From assembly GCA_965119685.1 (NCBI GenBank), contig OZ221971.1, forward strand, positions 1 to 64,000: a DNA stretch of 64,000 bases, written 5' to 3'. The notes beneath the pieces are model-generated. The model had not been told where the DNA came from, made no database searches, and saw nothing but the letters and a program-made list of their open reading frames with translations. The position numbers and the translations under genes are program-made. Below are positions 17,782-26,219 of the stretch, one piece after another. Within the stretch, counting starts at the first letter, position 1. Every line of letters begins with the position of its first letter. This stretch comes from Merdibacter sp965119685. Lineage in GTDB: Bacteria; Bacillota_I; Bacilli_A; Erysipelotrichales; Erysipelotrichaceae.

Positions 17782-17793
17782 AGTCACTCCTTA

Positions 17794-19539
17794 CTAGTCT
17801 ATCTTCGAGATACCGAGAATATCGTTTTTAATCAACACATAGTCCATAGAGCTGATCTTTCCATCCCCGTTGACGTCTGCCGCATCGGCTCCATTCCCGC
17901 TCAGCTTCTGAATCCCAAGGATATGGTTTTTAACCAATACGTAATCCATGGAACTGATCTTTCCGTCATCGTTGACATCGCCCTTCTTATAGGAGTCATC
18001 CTCTTCCCCCGGTGAATCCGGAGTGTTGACCTCATAGACGTTTTTCGATAACAAGGACGAATGAATGTAGCCATAGCTCTTGACAAAATCATATCCGTCT
18101 CCGCTGTAATCGATGCCCGTGCGATTGCTGTTCAACGGCACATCGAGCTGAATCTTATACCAGACATCCGAGCCAGAAACCGTCGTCCCTTTTACCTCGT
18201 CTAACAGAACAAAGGACATGTTCGGATTCGTCGGCGTCGTATAGAGCACTGTAGAGGTGGTGCTTGGCTCCTTGCGCACGTTGACGGCAGAGGCATCCTT
18301 AAAGACCAGCGTCTCTTTGCCGACATCGCTTTTATCTTTCGTGAAGAAATCCAAGCTCCATGCCCAGTGCGCCGCTTTCTCTCCCCAATATGGGTCAGAG
18401 GCATAGCTGAGCATGCCGCTGGCTTTATCGCCGAGGAACGAGCCGTGATAGGTGGAGTATTTCGGTGTGGAATACCACAGATTCACGTAATATTTCGCAT
18501 GATCCTTAATGCTGTTTTGCGGGCTAGTATAGCCGTTAGCCATACTCGGATCGGAATCGACGGCGTTATGACCGAACAGATTGTTCTTCGTCATCGCGAT
18601 ATTGCTGGTGCCGAAGGCGCTCTCGTTTGCGGATACGCCGAATACCGACAAGGCATTGGCTCCGTATTGGTCCTGATATTGTATGTAGTATTTGCCCATC
18701 TCATACATCTTCGTCTTGGAAGCGCTGTAGGTACCATCGAAATAGTCCTTGATATAATTGTTGATGTCCGCGGCGGTAAAGCTCGTTTTAGAACGGTTGG
18801 AAACGAACTGGTAGTAGTTATAATATGGCTGATCGGCATTGATAGCATTCTTGCGCGTATCGTTCATATAATCTTTCAGCATGACGATGTAATCCTTATA
18901 GAAATAATGTCCGTCATAGCTGAAATAATCCTCGTTGTTTTTCATATACGGCTGCTTTTCACCGACGGTGATGACGCTGGCATAGCTGCTGCCATACATG
19001 GTGTTTTTGATATAATGCTTCAAGATACCCTGATCACAGCGGTAAAAGCTGACATAATAGACCTCGTCCGTATCCGCATCCAGCACCTCGACCTCGCTCG
19101 CGTTCACCAATCCGACGACGCCCGACAGCATGAATTTCACCTTGCCGTTTTCATAACCCAGAAAAGCCGCATCCGCCGCATAATATCCGTTGGTATAGCC
19201 GCTCTCGCCGGTGACGGCGTCCACATAGTTCGTATTGATTCCGGAGTCGGACTTCGTTTTGAAATTGACAATTCCATATTTGATATCCTTCACTCCGCCG
19301 ACATTGGCGCCTATCTTGGCGTTGTTGGCTGCTTGTTCCTTCGCCGTCTGCGCTTCCATCGCTTCTACATCCATTTCGACGATCTTTCCGCTCTCATCGA
19401 TTCCCGTAAATACGTGATCTTCCGGCAGTTCGGCGCCGACAGCTGCCTGCGACGATTCGTTGGCCATCATCGTATTTCCCCATATGCAGCCCGCCGCCAA
19501 GACGAGTCCGCATACGCAAAGAACAACCAGTTTTTTCAT
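17794..19539 (-). CDS. Secreted GH73 glucosaminidase-like protein with SH3 domain and type I dockerin
   Basis: 581 residues with an N-terminal signal sequence (MKKLVVLCVCGLVLAAGCIWG). The middle (~260-410) is an endo-beta-N-acetylglucosaminidase (GH73) domain: VFGVSANESAFGTSNIA with the likely catalytic Glu306, then NNLFGHNA and the YASDPYWGEKAAHWAW segment. Next is an SH3-type cell-wall domain (AVNVRKEPSTTSTVL). The C terminus (518-581) is a two-repeat dockerin: calcium loops DVNDDGKI (521-528) and DVNGDGKI (555-562), each followed by SSMDYVLxKNxILG. Such enzymes cut peptidoglycan glycan strands; the dockerin implies docking to a cohesin partner. GGAGG precedes the ATG. It heads an operon with the anchored protein 12 bp downstream. 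Confidence 0.9.
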   Translation of the reverse strand: MKKLVVLCVCGLVLAAGCIWGNTMMANESSQAAVGAELPEDHVFTGIDESGKIVEMDVEAMEAQTAKEQAANNAKIGANVGGVKDIKYGIVNFKTKSDSGINTNYVDAVTGESGYTNGYYAADAAFLGYENGKVKFMLSGVVGLVNASEVEVLDADTDEVYYVSFYRCDQGILKHYIKNTMYGSSYASVITVGEKQPYMKNNEDYFSYDGHYFYKDYIVMLKDYMNDTRKNAINADQPYYNYYQFVSNRSKTSFTAADINNYIKDYFDGTYSASKTKMYEMGKYYIQYQDQYGANALSVFGVSANESAFGTSNIAMTKNNLFGHNAVDSDPSMANGYTSPQNSIKDHAKYYVNLWYSTPKYSTYHGSFLGDKASGMLSYASDPYWGEKAAHWAWSLDFFTKDKSDVGKETLVFKDASAVNVRKEPSTTSTVLYTTPTNPNMSFVLLDEVKGTTVSGSDVWYKIQLDVPLNSNRTGIDYSGDGYDFVKSYGYIHSSLLSKNVYEVNTPDSPGEEDDSYKKGDVNDDGKISSMDYVLVKNHILGIQKLSGNGADAADVNGDGKISSMDYVLIKNDILGISKID

Positions 19540-19593
19540 CCACTGCTGCCTCCTTGTTTTTCATTCTCTAAAACCACATATCCATGCATTGTA

Positions 19594-19602
19594 ATTATAG
19601 CA
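19594..19602 (-). promoter_or_regulatory. Extended -10 promoter of the GH73-dockerin operon
   Basis: Minus strand TGCTATAAT is a consensus extended -10 (TGnTATAAT). No good -35 box is present, as is common for this class. Start about 50 bases before the ATG. Confidence 0.55.
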
Positions 19603-19822
19603 CAACCGTTTTGAAAAGCCTACTGTATCCAGTATTTGTCACACCCTCATCGGATATATTGCTTTGGAAAATGTGCCATGCTATTGAAATAGGGCAGCTC
19701 ACAAAAACATATCTGCCATTTTGTCAAACCTCCTATACTTCCATCTGTACGTTCGTTTTTTGATGATTGCACAAAGCTTGCCTTTCCGCCTTTATTTAGG
19801 CTCTCCTCCCTTAACATCAGAT

Positions 19823-19853
19823 AAAAAAAGCAAGATACTGCATCGTATCCTGC
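19823..19853 (-). terminator. Terminator of the PTS / YdjC operon
   Basis: Minus strand GCAGGATAC...GTATCTTGC hairpin (one G-T pair) followed by T7, 26 bases after the stop of the last gene. Confidence 0.85.
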
Positions 19854-19878
19854 CTTTTCGTACATTTCCATGCTGTTT

Positions 19879-20682
19879 CTACATCTCTAAATCATGATAA
19901 GTAATCAACGCAATATGATTCTTTTTCACCCACTCCTTTAACCTCGGACTCATGACGAGCGCCGCGTCTTTACATCGCTCTATCGAGCAGGAAGACAGCC
20001 GAAGCAAATCATCGTCGATATACGCCGCATGCCCCGATAAGATGACATATTCTGATGACATCACCTCTTCGATATGATCCCAAAACAGCTGTTCAAGCTG
20101 TTTATTCGCCTGCCTTTCATAATCGATCGTTTTATCCATCGCCAAGGCTTCGGGATATAAAACATGCGCCAAACTCTTAAATCCGTATTTCTCTTGTACA
20201 TCCCTGGTATAAGGAATGCGATATTCCTTTGAAATCAAACGAAGAGCTTTTACATAATTTTCGCTTGTCAGCGAATGATCATGCAAGTACGCAGGATACT
20301 TCCCCACCAATGCGACGAATCGCTCCAGCTGTGCTTTTAATTCCGTCAGACACTCATCCAGCGGAAACATTGCCTTCCTGCCCGCTGCATGTTGAAATTG
20401 TGCATCCTTTACTCGTATAGAAGAGCGGATGAAATTTCCCTCCTCATCGACTAAATGGGGGATCCTCTTGGGATCGCTCACACACGGCCCGTTGGTGATA
20501 TTAAAATCCATCCCCAGGCAAACGTCTCTTTGCTTTATCAAATCAACCGCAAACGACGTAGAAGGCATATTTACAAACAGTCCTACATTGCGGACCAATC
20601 CGAGATCAACAGCGTCAATCGCTCCGTAAGTGACCGCTCTTGTAAAACCGTAATCGCTTGCCTGTACCAACCATTTTCTCAT
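19879..20682 (-). CDS. YdjC/ChbG-like carbohydrate deacetylase family protein, second copy (altered active-site motif)
   Basis: 267 residues from ATG 20682. YdjC/ChbG proteins are metal-dependent deacetylases acting on N-acetylated oligosaccharides. N-terminal WLVQASDYGFT corresponds to the NADDFG metal motif, but the first Asp is Ser here. The conserved core NITNGPCVSDPKRIPHLVD and the YLHDHSLTSENYVKA segment follow. The gene overlaps the preceding paralogue by ATGA (start 20680-20682, stop 20679-20681), implying translational coupling; the upstream TTG that would lengthen it has no ribosome site. Last gene of the PTS operon. The altered motif suggests lost or changed activity (inference). 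Confidence 0.85.
   Translation of the reverse strand: MRKWLVQASDYGFTRAVTYGAIDAVDLGLVRNVGLFVNMPSTSFAVDLIKQRDVCLGMDFNITNGPCVSDPKRIPHLVDEEGNFIRSSIRVKDAQFQHAAGRKAMFPLDECLTELKAQLERFVALVGKYPAYLHDHSLTSENYVKALRLISKEYRIPYTRDVQEKYGFKSLAHVLYPEALAMDKTIDYERQANKQLEQLFWDHIEEVMSSEYVILSGHAAYIDDDLLRLSSCSIERCKDAALVMSPRLKEWVKKNHIALITYHDLEM
20423..20508 (-). repeat. 86-bp near-identical block shared by the two YdjC-like genes, copy in second gene
   Basis: Differs from 21226-21311 at only two positions. It encodes the stretch around FNITNGPCVSDPKR to NFIRSS. The flanking coding sequence is clearly diverged, so recent gene conversion is likely. Confidence 0.9.
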
Positions 20683-21485
20683 ACACAATGTACCAAATCG
20701 GTATAATCGATCAATTCTATTGGATTGTCATCGATCCATTGCTTGACCTCATCAGACAATACAAGCTCTAAATCTTTACATCTCTCAATAGAGCAGGTGC
20801 TTAACGACAACAGTTCTGCGTCCACATATCCCGCATGACCGCCGATAAATACATAATCATAGTTCAACAGCTCTTCTTTTCTTTTCATCAAATCACGCAG
20901 CGGGCTTCTGTTACACTGCGCAACCGGGTCAAATATCTTTTTCATCGTCGCTTCATTTTGATGATAATCTACATAGTATTCAAACCCATACTGCTTCAAA
21001 ACATCCATGGCAAAGGGGATTTGATGTTCTTTCGCAAATTCGCGCATCGCTTTCACATAATTTTCATGCGACAACGAATGTGCCTGGATGTATTTCGGCC
21101 TTTGCCCGGTCAGTTCGATAAACCGGTGAAACTGCGCACGCAATTCATGGACGATCTCATGATATGGAAACATCTCCAGTCTGCCTTGCTCACTTTGAAA
21201 GCGCGGATCTTTGATACGCAATGATGAGCGAATGAAATTTCCCTCCTCATCGACTAAATGGGGAATCCTCTTGGGATCGCTCACACACGGCCCGTTGGTG
21301 ATATTAAAATCGAAGCCGAAACAGAAATCAGGATGCTGCTTCACAAATTCAGCTGCCAATTTGCTCGCCGGCATGTTCGTAAACAAACCGGAACAGGTTA
21401 ATATGCCGTTGCGTATGCCTTCCATCGTACCGTATGTCGTTCCTTTGGTAAACCCGAAATCATCCGCCTGTACAAGTAGTTTCAT
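20679..21485 (-). CDS. YdjC/ChbG-like carbohydrate deacetylase family protein, first copy
   Basis: 268 residues. Keeps the family motif LLVQADDFGFT (both Asp present), followed by NITNGPCVSDPKRIPHLVD, YIQAHSLSHENYVKA and GGHAGYVDAELL. The family removes acetyl groups from N-acetylated sugars such as chitobiose phosphate; both copies here lack the usual HxDxHxH wording and keep only a His-Ser (AHSL/DHSL) in that place, so they form a divergent subgroup. Located directly after the PTS EIID gene (11 bp), which suggests that it acts on the imported, phosphorylated sugar. AGGAG precedes the ATG. An 86-bp block is almost identical to the downstream copy although the proteins are otherwise diverged. 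Confidence 0.87.
   Translation of the reverse strand: MKLLVQADDFGFTKGTTYGTMEGIRNGILTCSGLFTNMPASKLAAEFVKQHPDFCFGFDFNITNGPCVSDPKRIPHLVDEEGNFIRSSLRIKDPRFQSEQGRLEMFPYHEIVHELRAQFHRFIELTGQRPKYIQAHSLSHENYVKAMREFAKEHQIPFAMDVLKQYGFEYYVDYHQNEATMKKIFDPVAQCNRSPLRDLMKRKEELLNYDYVFIGGHAGYVDAELLSLSTCSIERCKDLELVLSDEVKQWIDDNPIELIDYTDLVHCV
21226..21311 (-). repeat. 86-bp near-identical block shared by the two YdjC-like genes, copy in first gene
   Basis: Partner of 20423-20508, about 800 bp away in direct orientation; 84 of 86 bases match. Confidence 0.9.
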
Positions 21486-21496
21486 ATAAATGTCTC

Positions 21497-22312
21497 CTAA
21501 AAAATACCTACAAATGCACCGATTAAACCAAGCAGCAAAGTCGCGATGACAAGCCTGGTCGGACGGGTTCCTTTACGGATGAGGAAAGTAAACGTGAACA
21601 ACAGGAGAACGCTCAGCAATCCCGGAAATATCTGATTGATTACATCGTTGATAACAAGTGACGTTTCTCCCATCGCTATTTCCATCGATACCGGCACATT
21701 GACCATTTGTGCGGTCATCGCCCCTACCATAACCAAGCCGAGGATGGAGGCTGCTTTGGTAAATGAACTCATCAAGCCTGAATGAAACACTTTATCGATA
21801 AAGGCAGTGCCATAGATATAGCCATACTTTACAAATGTAAATTTAAGAACGCTCTGCGGCAAAGCGTATATTGCGAAAAACAGCAGCACTCCCAACAGAT
21901 TGCCCTGCATCGAAAAGCCGATGCCGATGCTTGCCGCAATGACGCGAATACAGTTGAAGAACAGTGAATCAAACATGCCGGCACTCGGCCCCATCAATGC
22001 CGCTTTTACGCTTTCAATCGTCTTGCCGTCAATAGTCCCGTGCTCGTGATGCTCTTTCTCCATAGCCCAGTTCAAGCCGATGATAAAGCAAAACGGAATG
22101 CTGTGCGTGTTCATAAATTGCTGTGTGCGTTCATACGCTTCCATACGTCCTTTCGGATCATCCTTGTAAATCTGTTCGATCACCGGAATCATTGACCAGG
22201 TGACGCCGTTAGCCTGCATATTCAGCATATTTCCCGCAAGAAAACACTGATGTGAGCGAAGCTGTACCTTACGCATCACCTTTTTTTCTTCTTTTGTCAG
22301 CATTTGTTTCAT
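21497..22312 (-). CDS. PTS mannose-family permease component IID
   Basis: 271 residues. Mannose/fructose/sorbose-family EIID: soluble N-terminal part with SHQCFLAGNMLNMQANG and NTHSIPFCFIIGLNWAMEK, then hydrophobic helices towards the C terminus (LLSVLLLFTFTFLI and LVIATLLLGLIGAFVGIF). Together with EIIC it forms the membrane channel that passes sugar while EIIB phosphorylates it. Its ATG shares one base with the stop of EIIC (TGATG), so the two are translationally coupled. The substrate cannot be read with certainty; the YdjC-like partners and the nearby glycosaminoglycan-type lyase make an amino sugar or GAG-derived disaccharide plausible (inference). Confidence 0.93.
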   Translation of the reverse strand: MKQMLTKEEKKVMRKVQLRSHQCFLAGNMLNMQANGVTWSMIPVIEQIYKDDPKGRMEAYERTQQFMNTHSIPFCFIIGLNWAMEKEHHEHGTIDGKTIESVKAALMGPSAGMFDSLFFNCIRVIAASIGIGFSMQGNLLGVLLFFAIYALPQSVLKFTFVKYGYIYGTAFIDKVFHSGLMSSFTKAASILGLVMVGAMTAQMVNVPVSMEIAMGETSLVINDVINQIFPGLLSVLLLFTFTFLIRKGTRPTRLVIATLLLGLIGAFVGIF

Positions 22313-23118
22313 CAGAAAAACTCCTCCTCTTCCTCTGTGTCCTTTATCCTATCACCTGCCACAGCAGCACTTCCGCTATTTTTCAGATCGTTGAGCTTTT
22401 TTTCCGACAAGAAGATCGTCACTGCGAAAATGGCTCCCAAAATGGCAACAGCCAAAATATCCATGCTTAGGTACTTTACCAGCACATAGCCGAAGAAAAA
22501 GAAATAACCGATATCGTTTGACCATATCATCGACGTTAAAATGCCAAAGCCGACTGCCATCATCATGGAGCTGGCAGCGCCTAAACCGGTCATCACCCAT
22601 GCCGGCATCATATTTAAAAAGGCCTGTAATCCCTCTACGCCAAGTGCGATTGCCGCCATACAAGCGATACCCGGAACTGTCACTGCCGCCAGGTTCAACA
22701 AATGCGCCGTAATCTCAAATTGCTTCACCTTACCGTTTGTGATCTGTTTTGTCAGCATCGGAGCGAGACCGGCCCAGATCGGTGTGCACAGGTTGTTAAA
22801 TGACGCCATAACGGTACCGATCGGTATTGAGAGAGCGATGGCTGCTTCCATTCCCGCATCGGTTAAAATCGCAAATGCCGTCGTGATAATCGCTGCTGTC
22901 GGCGGATCTGCCGGAGTGGCGCCGCCGATGCTTGAAATACCCATATACACCGATTCTAAGGCCGCTCCGATGATAATTCCCTGCGTCAAATCTCCCATGA
23001 TCAAACCTGACAGCGGCGCCAACACAAGCGGGCGCATGAGACACTGCCATCCGGTCATACGCTCCTGCCACATAATCGCAATATATAGTAATCCTAATTT
23101 CACTGCTACTTCTATCAT
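22312..23118 (-). CDS. PTS mannose-family permease component IIC
   Basis: 268 residues, polytopic. The EIIC motif region PLVLAPLSGLIMGDLTQG, the ALESVYMGISSIGGATPADP loop and glycine-rich helices are typical of the ManY/AgaC family. The C terminus is unusually charged and repetitive in Glu (DTEEEEEFF). Third gene of the operon after EIIA and EIIB, preceded by AAGGAG, and coupled to EIID. Forms the transport channel with EIID. Confidence 0.93.
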   Translation of the reverse strand: MIEVAVKLGLLYIAIMWQERMTGWQCLMRPLVLAPLSGLIMGDLTQGIIIGAALESVYMGISSIGGATPADPPTAAIITTAFAILTDAGMEAAIALSIPIGTVMASFNNLCTPIWAGLAPMLTKQITNGKVKQFEITAHLLNLAAVTVPGIACMAAIALGVEGLQAFLNMMPAWVMTGLGAASSMMMAVGFGILTSMIWSNDIGYFFFFGYVLVKYLSMDILAVAILGAIFAVTIFLSEKKLNDLKNSGSAAVAGDRIKDTEEEEEFF

Positions 23119-23128
23119 AAACTACTCC

Positions 23129-23623
23129 TTACCTTCCATTGTTCACTGCATCTTGAAAGCTCATCCCTCTATCATCCGGAATGATCCGAAATTCAACTGC
23201 GATACCTTTATCGGCAATCGCCTTTATGATCGATATCTCTTCATCCGATAACCGGCAATAATCATTCAATTTTCTGCGAATTGCACCGTCTTTAGTCAAC
23301 AAACCGTAATTACCGATATTCACTTTTTCAATACCGCTCACCCGTTCGATTATCGCTAAGCAATCTTGCGGATTCCCTACTAATAATAAAATGGCATGTT
23401 CCTGCGCTTTTGGATTCTTTAATAATTCAACAGCATCCGCCACACTTTTGATTGCCGTCTTGCATTGAGGCGGGGCGGCCATCATTAGAGACTGCCTGAC
23501 GATTTTATTAGATGCGGCGTCATCATTGATGACGATGATTCGATCAACCCCTAATACTCTCGCCCACTTCGTCGCTATCTGCCCATGGATCAGACGATCG
23601 TCTAGTCTTAACAGTTTAATCAT
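23129..23623 (-). CDS. PTS mannose-family component IIB
   Basis: 164 residues. Cytoplasmic EIIB that takes phosphate from EIIA and passes it to the incoming sugar. LLRLDDRLIHGQIATKWA near the N terminus contains the phosphorylated His14; NDDAASNKIVRQSLMMAAP follows as in sorbose/mannose EIIB proteins. Length is the family norm. Sits between EIIA (18 bp upstream) and EIIC (10 bp downstream) with its own AAAGGAG. Confidence 0.94.
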   Translation of the reverse strand: MIKLLRLDDRLIHGQIATKWARVLGVDRIIVINDDAASNKIVRQSLMMAAPPQCKTAIKSVADAVELLKNPKAQEHAILLLVGNPQDCLAIIERVSGIEKVNIGNYGLLTKDGAIRRKLNDYCRLSDEEISIIKAIADKGIAVEFRIIPDDRGMSFQDAVNNGR

Positions 23624-23641
23624 TTTCCTGCGCTCCTTTCA

Positions 23642-24046
23642 TTAAAAGAAATCCTCCTGCATTTCCTTTTGTTCCAATCTCACCTGGCATAACAGCTTTC
23701 GGCTCTCTTGCACTAATTTTTCTAAAATCTCCTCGCTTACGTTGTCCATCTGCGTCAGTTCTAAAACAAAAGCTAAGTTAACGCCGGTAACCAAAAAAGT
23801 GTTTTGCCTCTCTAAATACCGATACATTTGCTGATTCACGCTTCCTCCATACAAGTCGGATAACAACAGCTTTTGATCCCCTTCACAACAAGAAGCAAAG
23901 AAGTCATCCAGTGCTTCAATCAATGAATCGTCGTTTACATAAGCGTCGAACGTTTTTAAATTTTGATTTTCTCCACTCAATATCCGCAGAGCGGATACGA
24001 AACCGGAAGCAAGTTTCCCATGGGAGGAAAGAAATATCTTAAGCAT
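23642..24046 (-). CDS. PTS mannose-family component IIA
   Basis: 134 residues, a stand-alone EIIA of the mannose family. LSSHGKLASGF carries the phosphorylated His9, and LLLSDLYGGSVNQ is the second conserved loop. Receives phosphate from HPr. First gene of the operon with GAGAGGAGG before the ATG; about 20 bases upstream is a perfect cre site and then the promoter, so the whole six-gene operon should respond to CcpA. Confidence 0.93.
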   Translation of the reverse strand: MLKIFLSSHGKLASGFVSALRILSGENQNLKTFDAYVNDDSLIEALDDFFASCCEGDQKLLLSDLYGGSVNQQMYRYLERQNTFLVTGVNLAFVLELTQMDNVSEEILEKLVQESRKLLCQVRLEQKEMQEDFF

Positions 24047-24064
24047 GCGTTCACCTCCTCTCTT

Positions 24065-24078
24065 TGTTACCGCTTACA
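24065..24078 (-). promoter_or_regulatory. Perfect cre (CcpA) site of the PTS operon
   Basis: Minus strand TGTAAGCGGTAACA matches TGWAANCGNTNWCA at all 14 positions and lies immediately downstream of the -10 box. Confidence 0.8.
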
Positions 24079-24083
24079 ATTAC

Positions 24084-24111
24084 ATTGTACAAAGTTTCCT
24101 CCGTCCTTCAA
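24084..24111 (-). promoter_or_regulatory. Promoter of the PTS operon
   Basis: Minus strand: -35 TTGAAG (24106-24111), 16-bp spacer, -10 TACAAT (24084-24089). Confidence 0.65.
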
Positions 24112-24138
24112 TTCGCACGTCCTGTAAAAAAAAGGAAT

Positions 24139-24171
24139 AAAAAAAATATTTCACTAAGCCAAGTGAAATAT
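24139..24171 (-). terminator. Terminator of the PRD regulator gene
   Basis: Perfect 10-bp stem ATATTTCACT/AGTGAAATAT with T8 on the minus strand, between the regulator stop and the PTS promoter. The regulator and PTS operon are thus separate units. Confidence 0.9.
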
Positions 24172-24193
24172 CATTTGCATATGATCTCTTTGA

Positions 24194-26185
24194 TCAGCGG
24201 TATCGATAAAGGCGTTTCTTGATACTTTGTCCGATTTGTTGATAAGTACTCTCGCAATGTTTCAACAATCCCTGCATGTATTCCTGATTGCCCAGCAATT
24301 CATCAAGTATGAGATTGCATATTTTTAATCCGTTGATTTGATAAAAGAGCTGAGCATTGATCACTATGACGTATTTAGCAAACCCCCTCACTTCGTAAAT
24401 ATCGATCATCTCTTTCTTGCACAGTTCCTTATCAAGGATTACGGCGAACACTTTTTCCTGCTGTTGGTAAGAGAGTATCGCATCTTTTTCCTTGATTTGC
24501 CTATACAGCTTTTCCTCATTTCCTTCCGTTGCATAGATCAAAGCGATCATCTGATAAAATCCTTCTTTATCCCTGCATTTTACGTTAGTGATCGCATGAG
24601 TGATCTCACATAGTTCCTCAATCGTCTTTGAGATCTGATCCTGCATGAATAATTGTGAAAACAACTTGCTTTCCTTTTGTTCGTCAAGGAAATGATAGTA
24701 ATAAACAGGAATCGCGTATCGGTTAATGACGAATTCCCGATCGGTCAATATCCAATCATACTGCTCAAAATTTAATTTCCTGATTTCATAAAAATTCATC
24801 ACGTCGATTGAATCGATATAATCAGAAAAAGCTCTCTTTAAATAATCTGCCTCTTGATTCGCAATGGTTCTTCCTAAATATGAGCTGACAATCAGACTTT
24901 GCTTTTTTAATGAAAAGGGAATTTGATTTAGCATGCTGTCTAAAAAATTCACCAATTCCAAGTAATTATATCCGCAGATATCACAGGAATAACGCTTTTG
25001 CATTTTCAGTAGAATGCATCTTGCCATTTCCTTTGCCATGTGGGAAAAGTGATAATGCGCACATTCCAGATTATGCATCAGCTTGCTGATCCCCGTATAT
25101 CCGTAACGGATGGAGGAGAGAAGCTTCATCAACAAGGAAATAAAGCTGAATTTATTCTTTTTGAAAACCGCTGATGAAATGATTTCAGCCCACTCCCCTT
25201 TTGAAAAATCATCGTACAGATCATCATATAACAGCTCGCACTCTTTTTGTAATGAAGCGTCGATGAAAGGAAGATCCTTCATTGCGCATAAGTCAAAATC
25301 GCGGCCGCAAAACAACAGAGCGCTTAACGCGAGAAGCTCCTCCTCATGATAAGCAGATAGATTGGCTATGTTCATGATCTCTTTTGCGATCCGATATTCT
25401 GCTTTGTTTTTCAAGCCAATCCAAGATTCTGACTCCATCCCCATGAGATGCCCTTCTTGCATTCTCTTTTTTGCCGCGCAGATATACAGCGGTAGGATAT
25501 TGACATCCACTTCATTCAATACATAATCAATATCCCTTAAATAGTCAAGTATCAATTTTCTTAACTGATAGTATTCCAACCGCTTGCCGACCAACTGCTC
25601 CGTATAAACGATCATATCATCGATTTCATCTAAAATACCGCTGTATTCCTGAATTGCATAATTGCAGATGAGCAATCGAACAGAAAACTCTGAGGAACTG
25701 TTTAACCGAATGATGTGATTACCTTTGATTTCCATGTGATAGGAGTCGAGGATGTGTTTCACTTCATTTAAATCGTTGAGCAGTGTCGTTCTGTTCGTAT
25801 ATAGCTCATTGATCAAATCATCTATCGATACCTCTCCATGGATCAACAGCAGTTTTAAAATAACCATCTGCCGTTTAAAGACATCTCTGTTTTTTTTGCC
25901 GTAATAGTCCGTATAGGTGTAAATACAGTAAGAAAAGCGAATATATTTCTCGTGCTGCAGCGGGACAAGTTTGTACCCTTTCCCTCTTTCTGAAACGATT
26001 TTAGCTACATCCTTGCTTTCCAGTAAAGCGGAAATGCGCTTCATATCTTCTTTGATGGTTCTTGTTACTCTTCCTGTAAGTTCTGATAAATAAGCGGAAG
26101 TGACATAAGTATCCTGCGGCAGGCGATCTATTAGAATTTTTAAAATATGCAGATCTGATGAATTGAACTGATCGATAAGCTTCAT
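24194..26185 (-). CDS. PRD-type transcriptional regulator of the adjacent PTS operon (MtlR/LicR/BglG class)
   Basis: 663 residues from ATG 26185, which has AGGAG seven bases upstream; an in-frame ATG 11 codons earlier lacks one. Two N-terminal helix-turn-helix domains (DTYVTSAYLSELTGRVTRT, and LLLIHGEVSIDDLINELYTN) replace the RNA-binding CAT domain, so this is a DNA-binding activator rather than an antiterminator. The middle (~180-400) looks like PTS regulation domains, followed by an EIIB-like stretch (DWILTDREF...IPVYYYHF) and a degenerate EIIA-like C terminus in which I cannot see the usual phosphorylated His. Likely controls the PTS operon just downstream in response to its EII components. 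AT-richer than the core genes. The IS110 element lies just upstream and may have separated it from its original promoter. Confidence 0.85.
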   Translation of the reverse strand: MKLIDQFNSSDLHILKILIDRLPQDTYVTSAYLSELTGRVTRTIKEDMKRISALLESKDVAKIVSERGKGYKLVPLQHEKYIRFSYCIYTYTDYYGKKNRDVFKRQMVILKLLLIHGEVSIDDLINELYTNRTTLLNDLNEVKHILDSYHMEIKGNHIIRLNSSSEFSVRLLICNYAIQEYSGILDEIDDMIVYTEQLVGKRLEYYQLRKLILDYLRDIDYVLNEVDVNILPLYICAAKKRMQEGHLMGMESESWIGLKNKAEYRIAKEIMNIANLSAYHEEELLALSALLFCGRDFDLCAMKDLPFIDASLQKECELLYDDLYDDFSKGEWAEIISSAVFKKNKFSFISLLMKLLSSIRYGYTGISKLMHNLECAHYHFSHMAKEMARCILLKMQKRYSCDICGYNYLELVNFLDSMLNQIPFSLKKQSLIVSSYLGRTIANQEADYLKRAFSDYIDSIDVMNFYEIRKLNFEQYDWILTDREFVINRYAIPVYYYHFLDEQKESKLFSQLFMQDQISKTIEELCEITHAITNVKCRDKEGFYQMIALIYATEGNEEKLYRQIKEKDAILSYQQQEKVFAVILDKELCKKEMIDIYEVRGFAKYVIVINAQLFYQINGLKICNLILDELLGNQEYMQGLLKHCESTYQQIGQSIKKRLYRYR

Positions 26186-26219
26186 AGTGATGCTCCTGGT
26201 ATATTGGAAATGACTCATC

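Noticed and set aside
19647..19871. 74-codon frame downstream of the YdjC-like gene
   Set aside because: It contains the operon's terminator hairpin and has no ribosome site.
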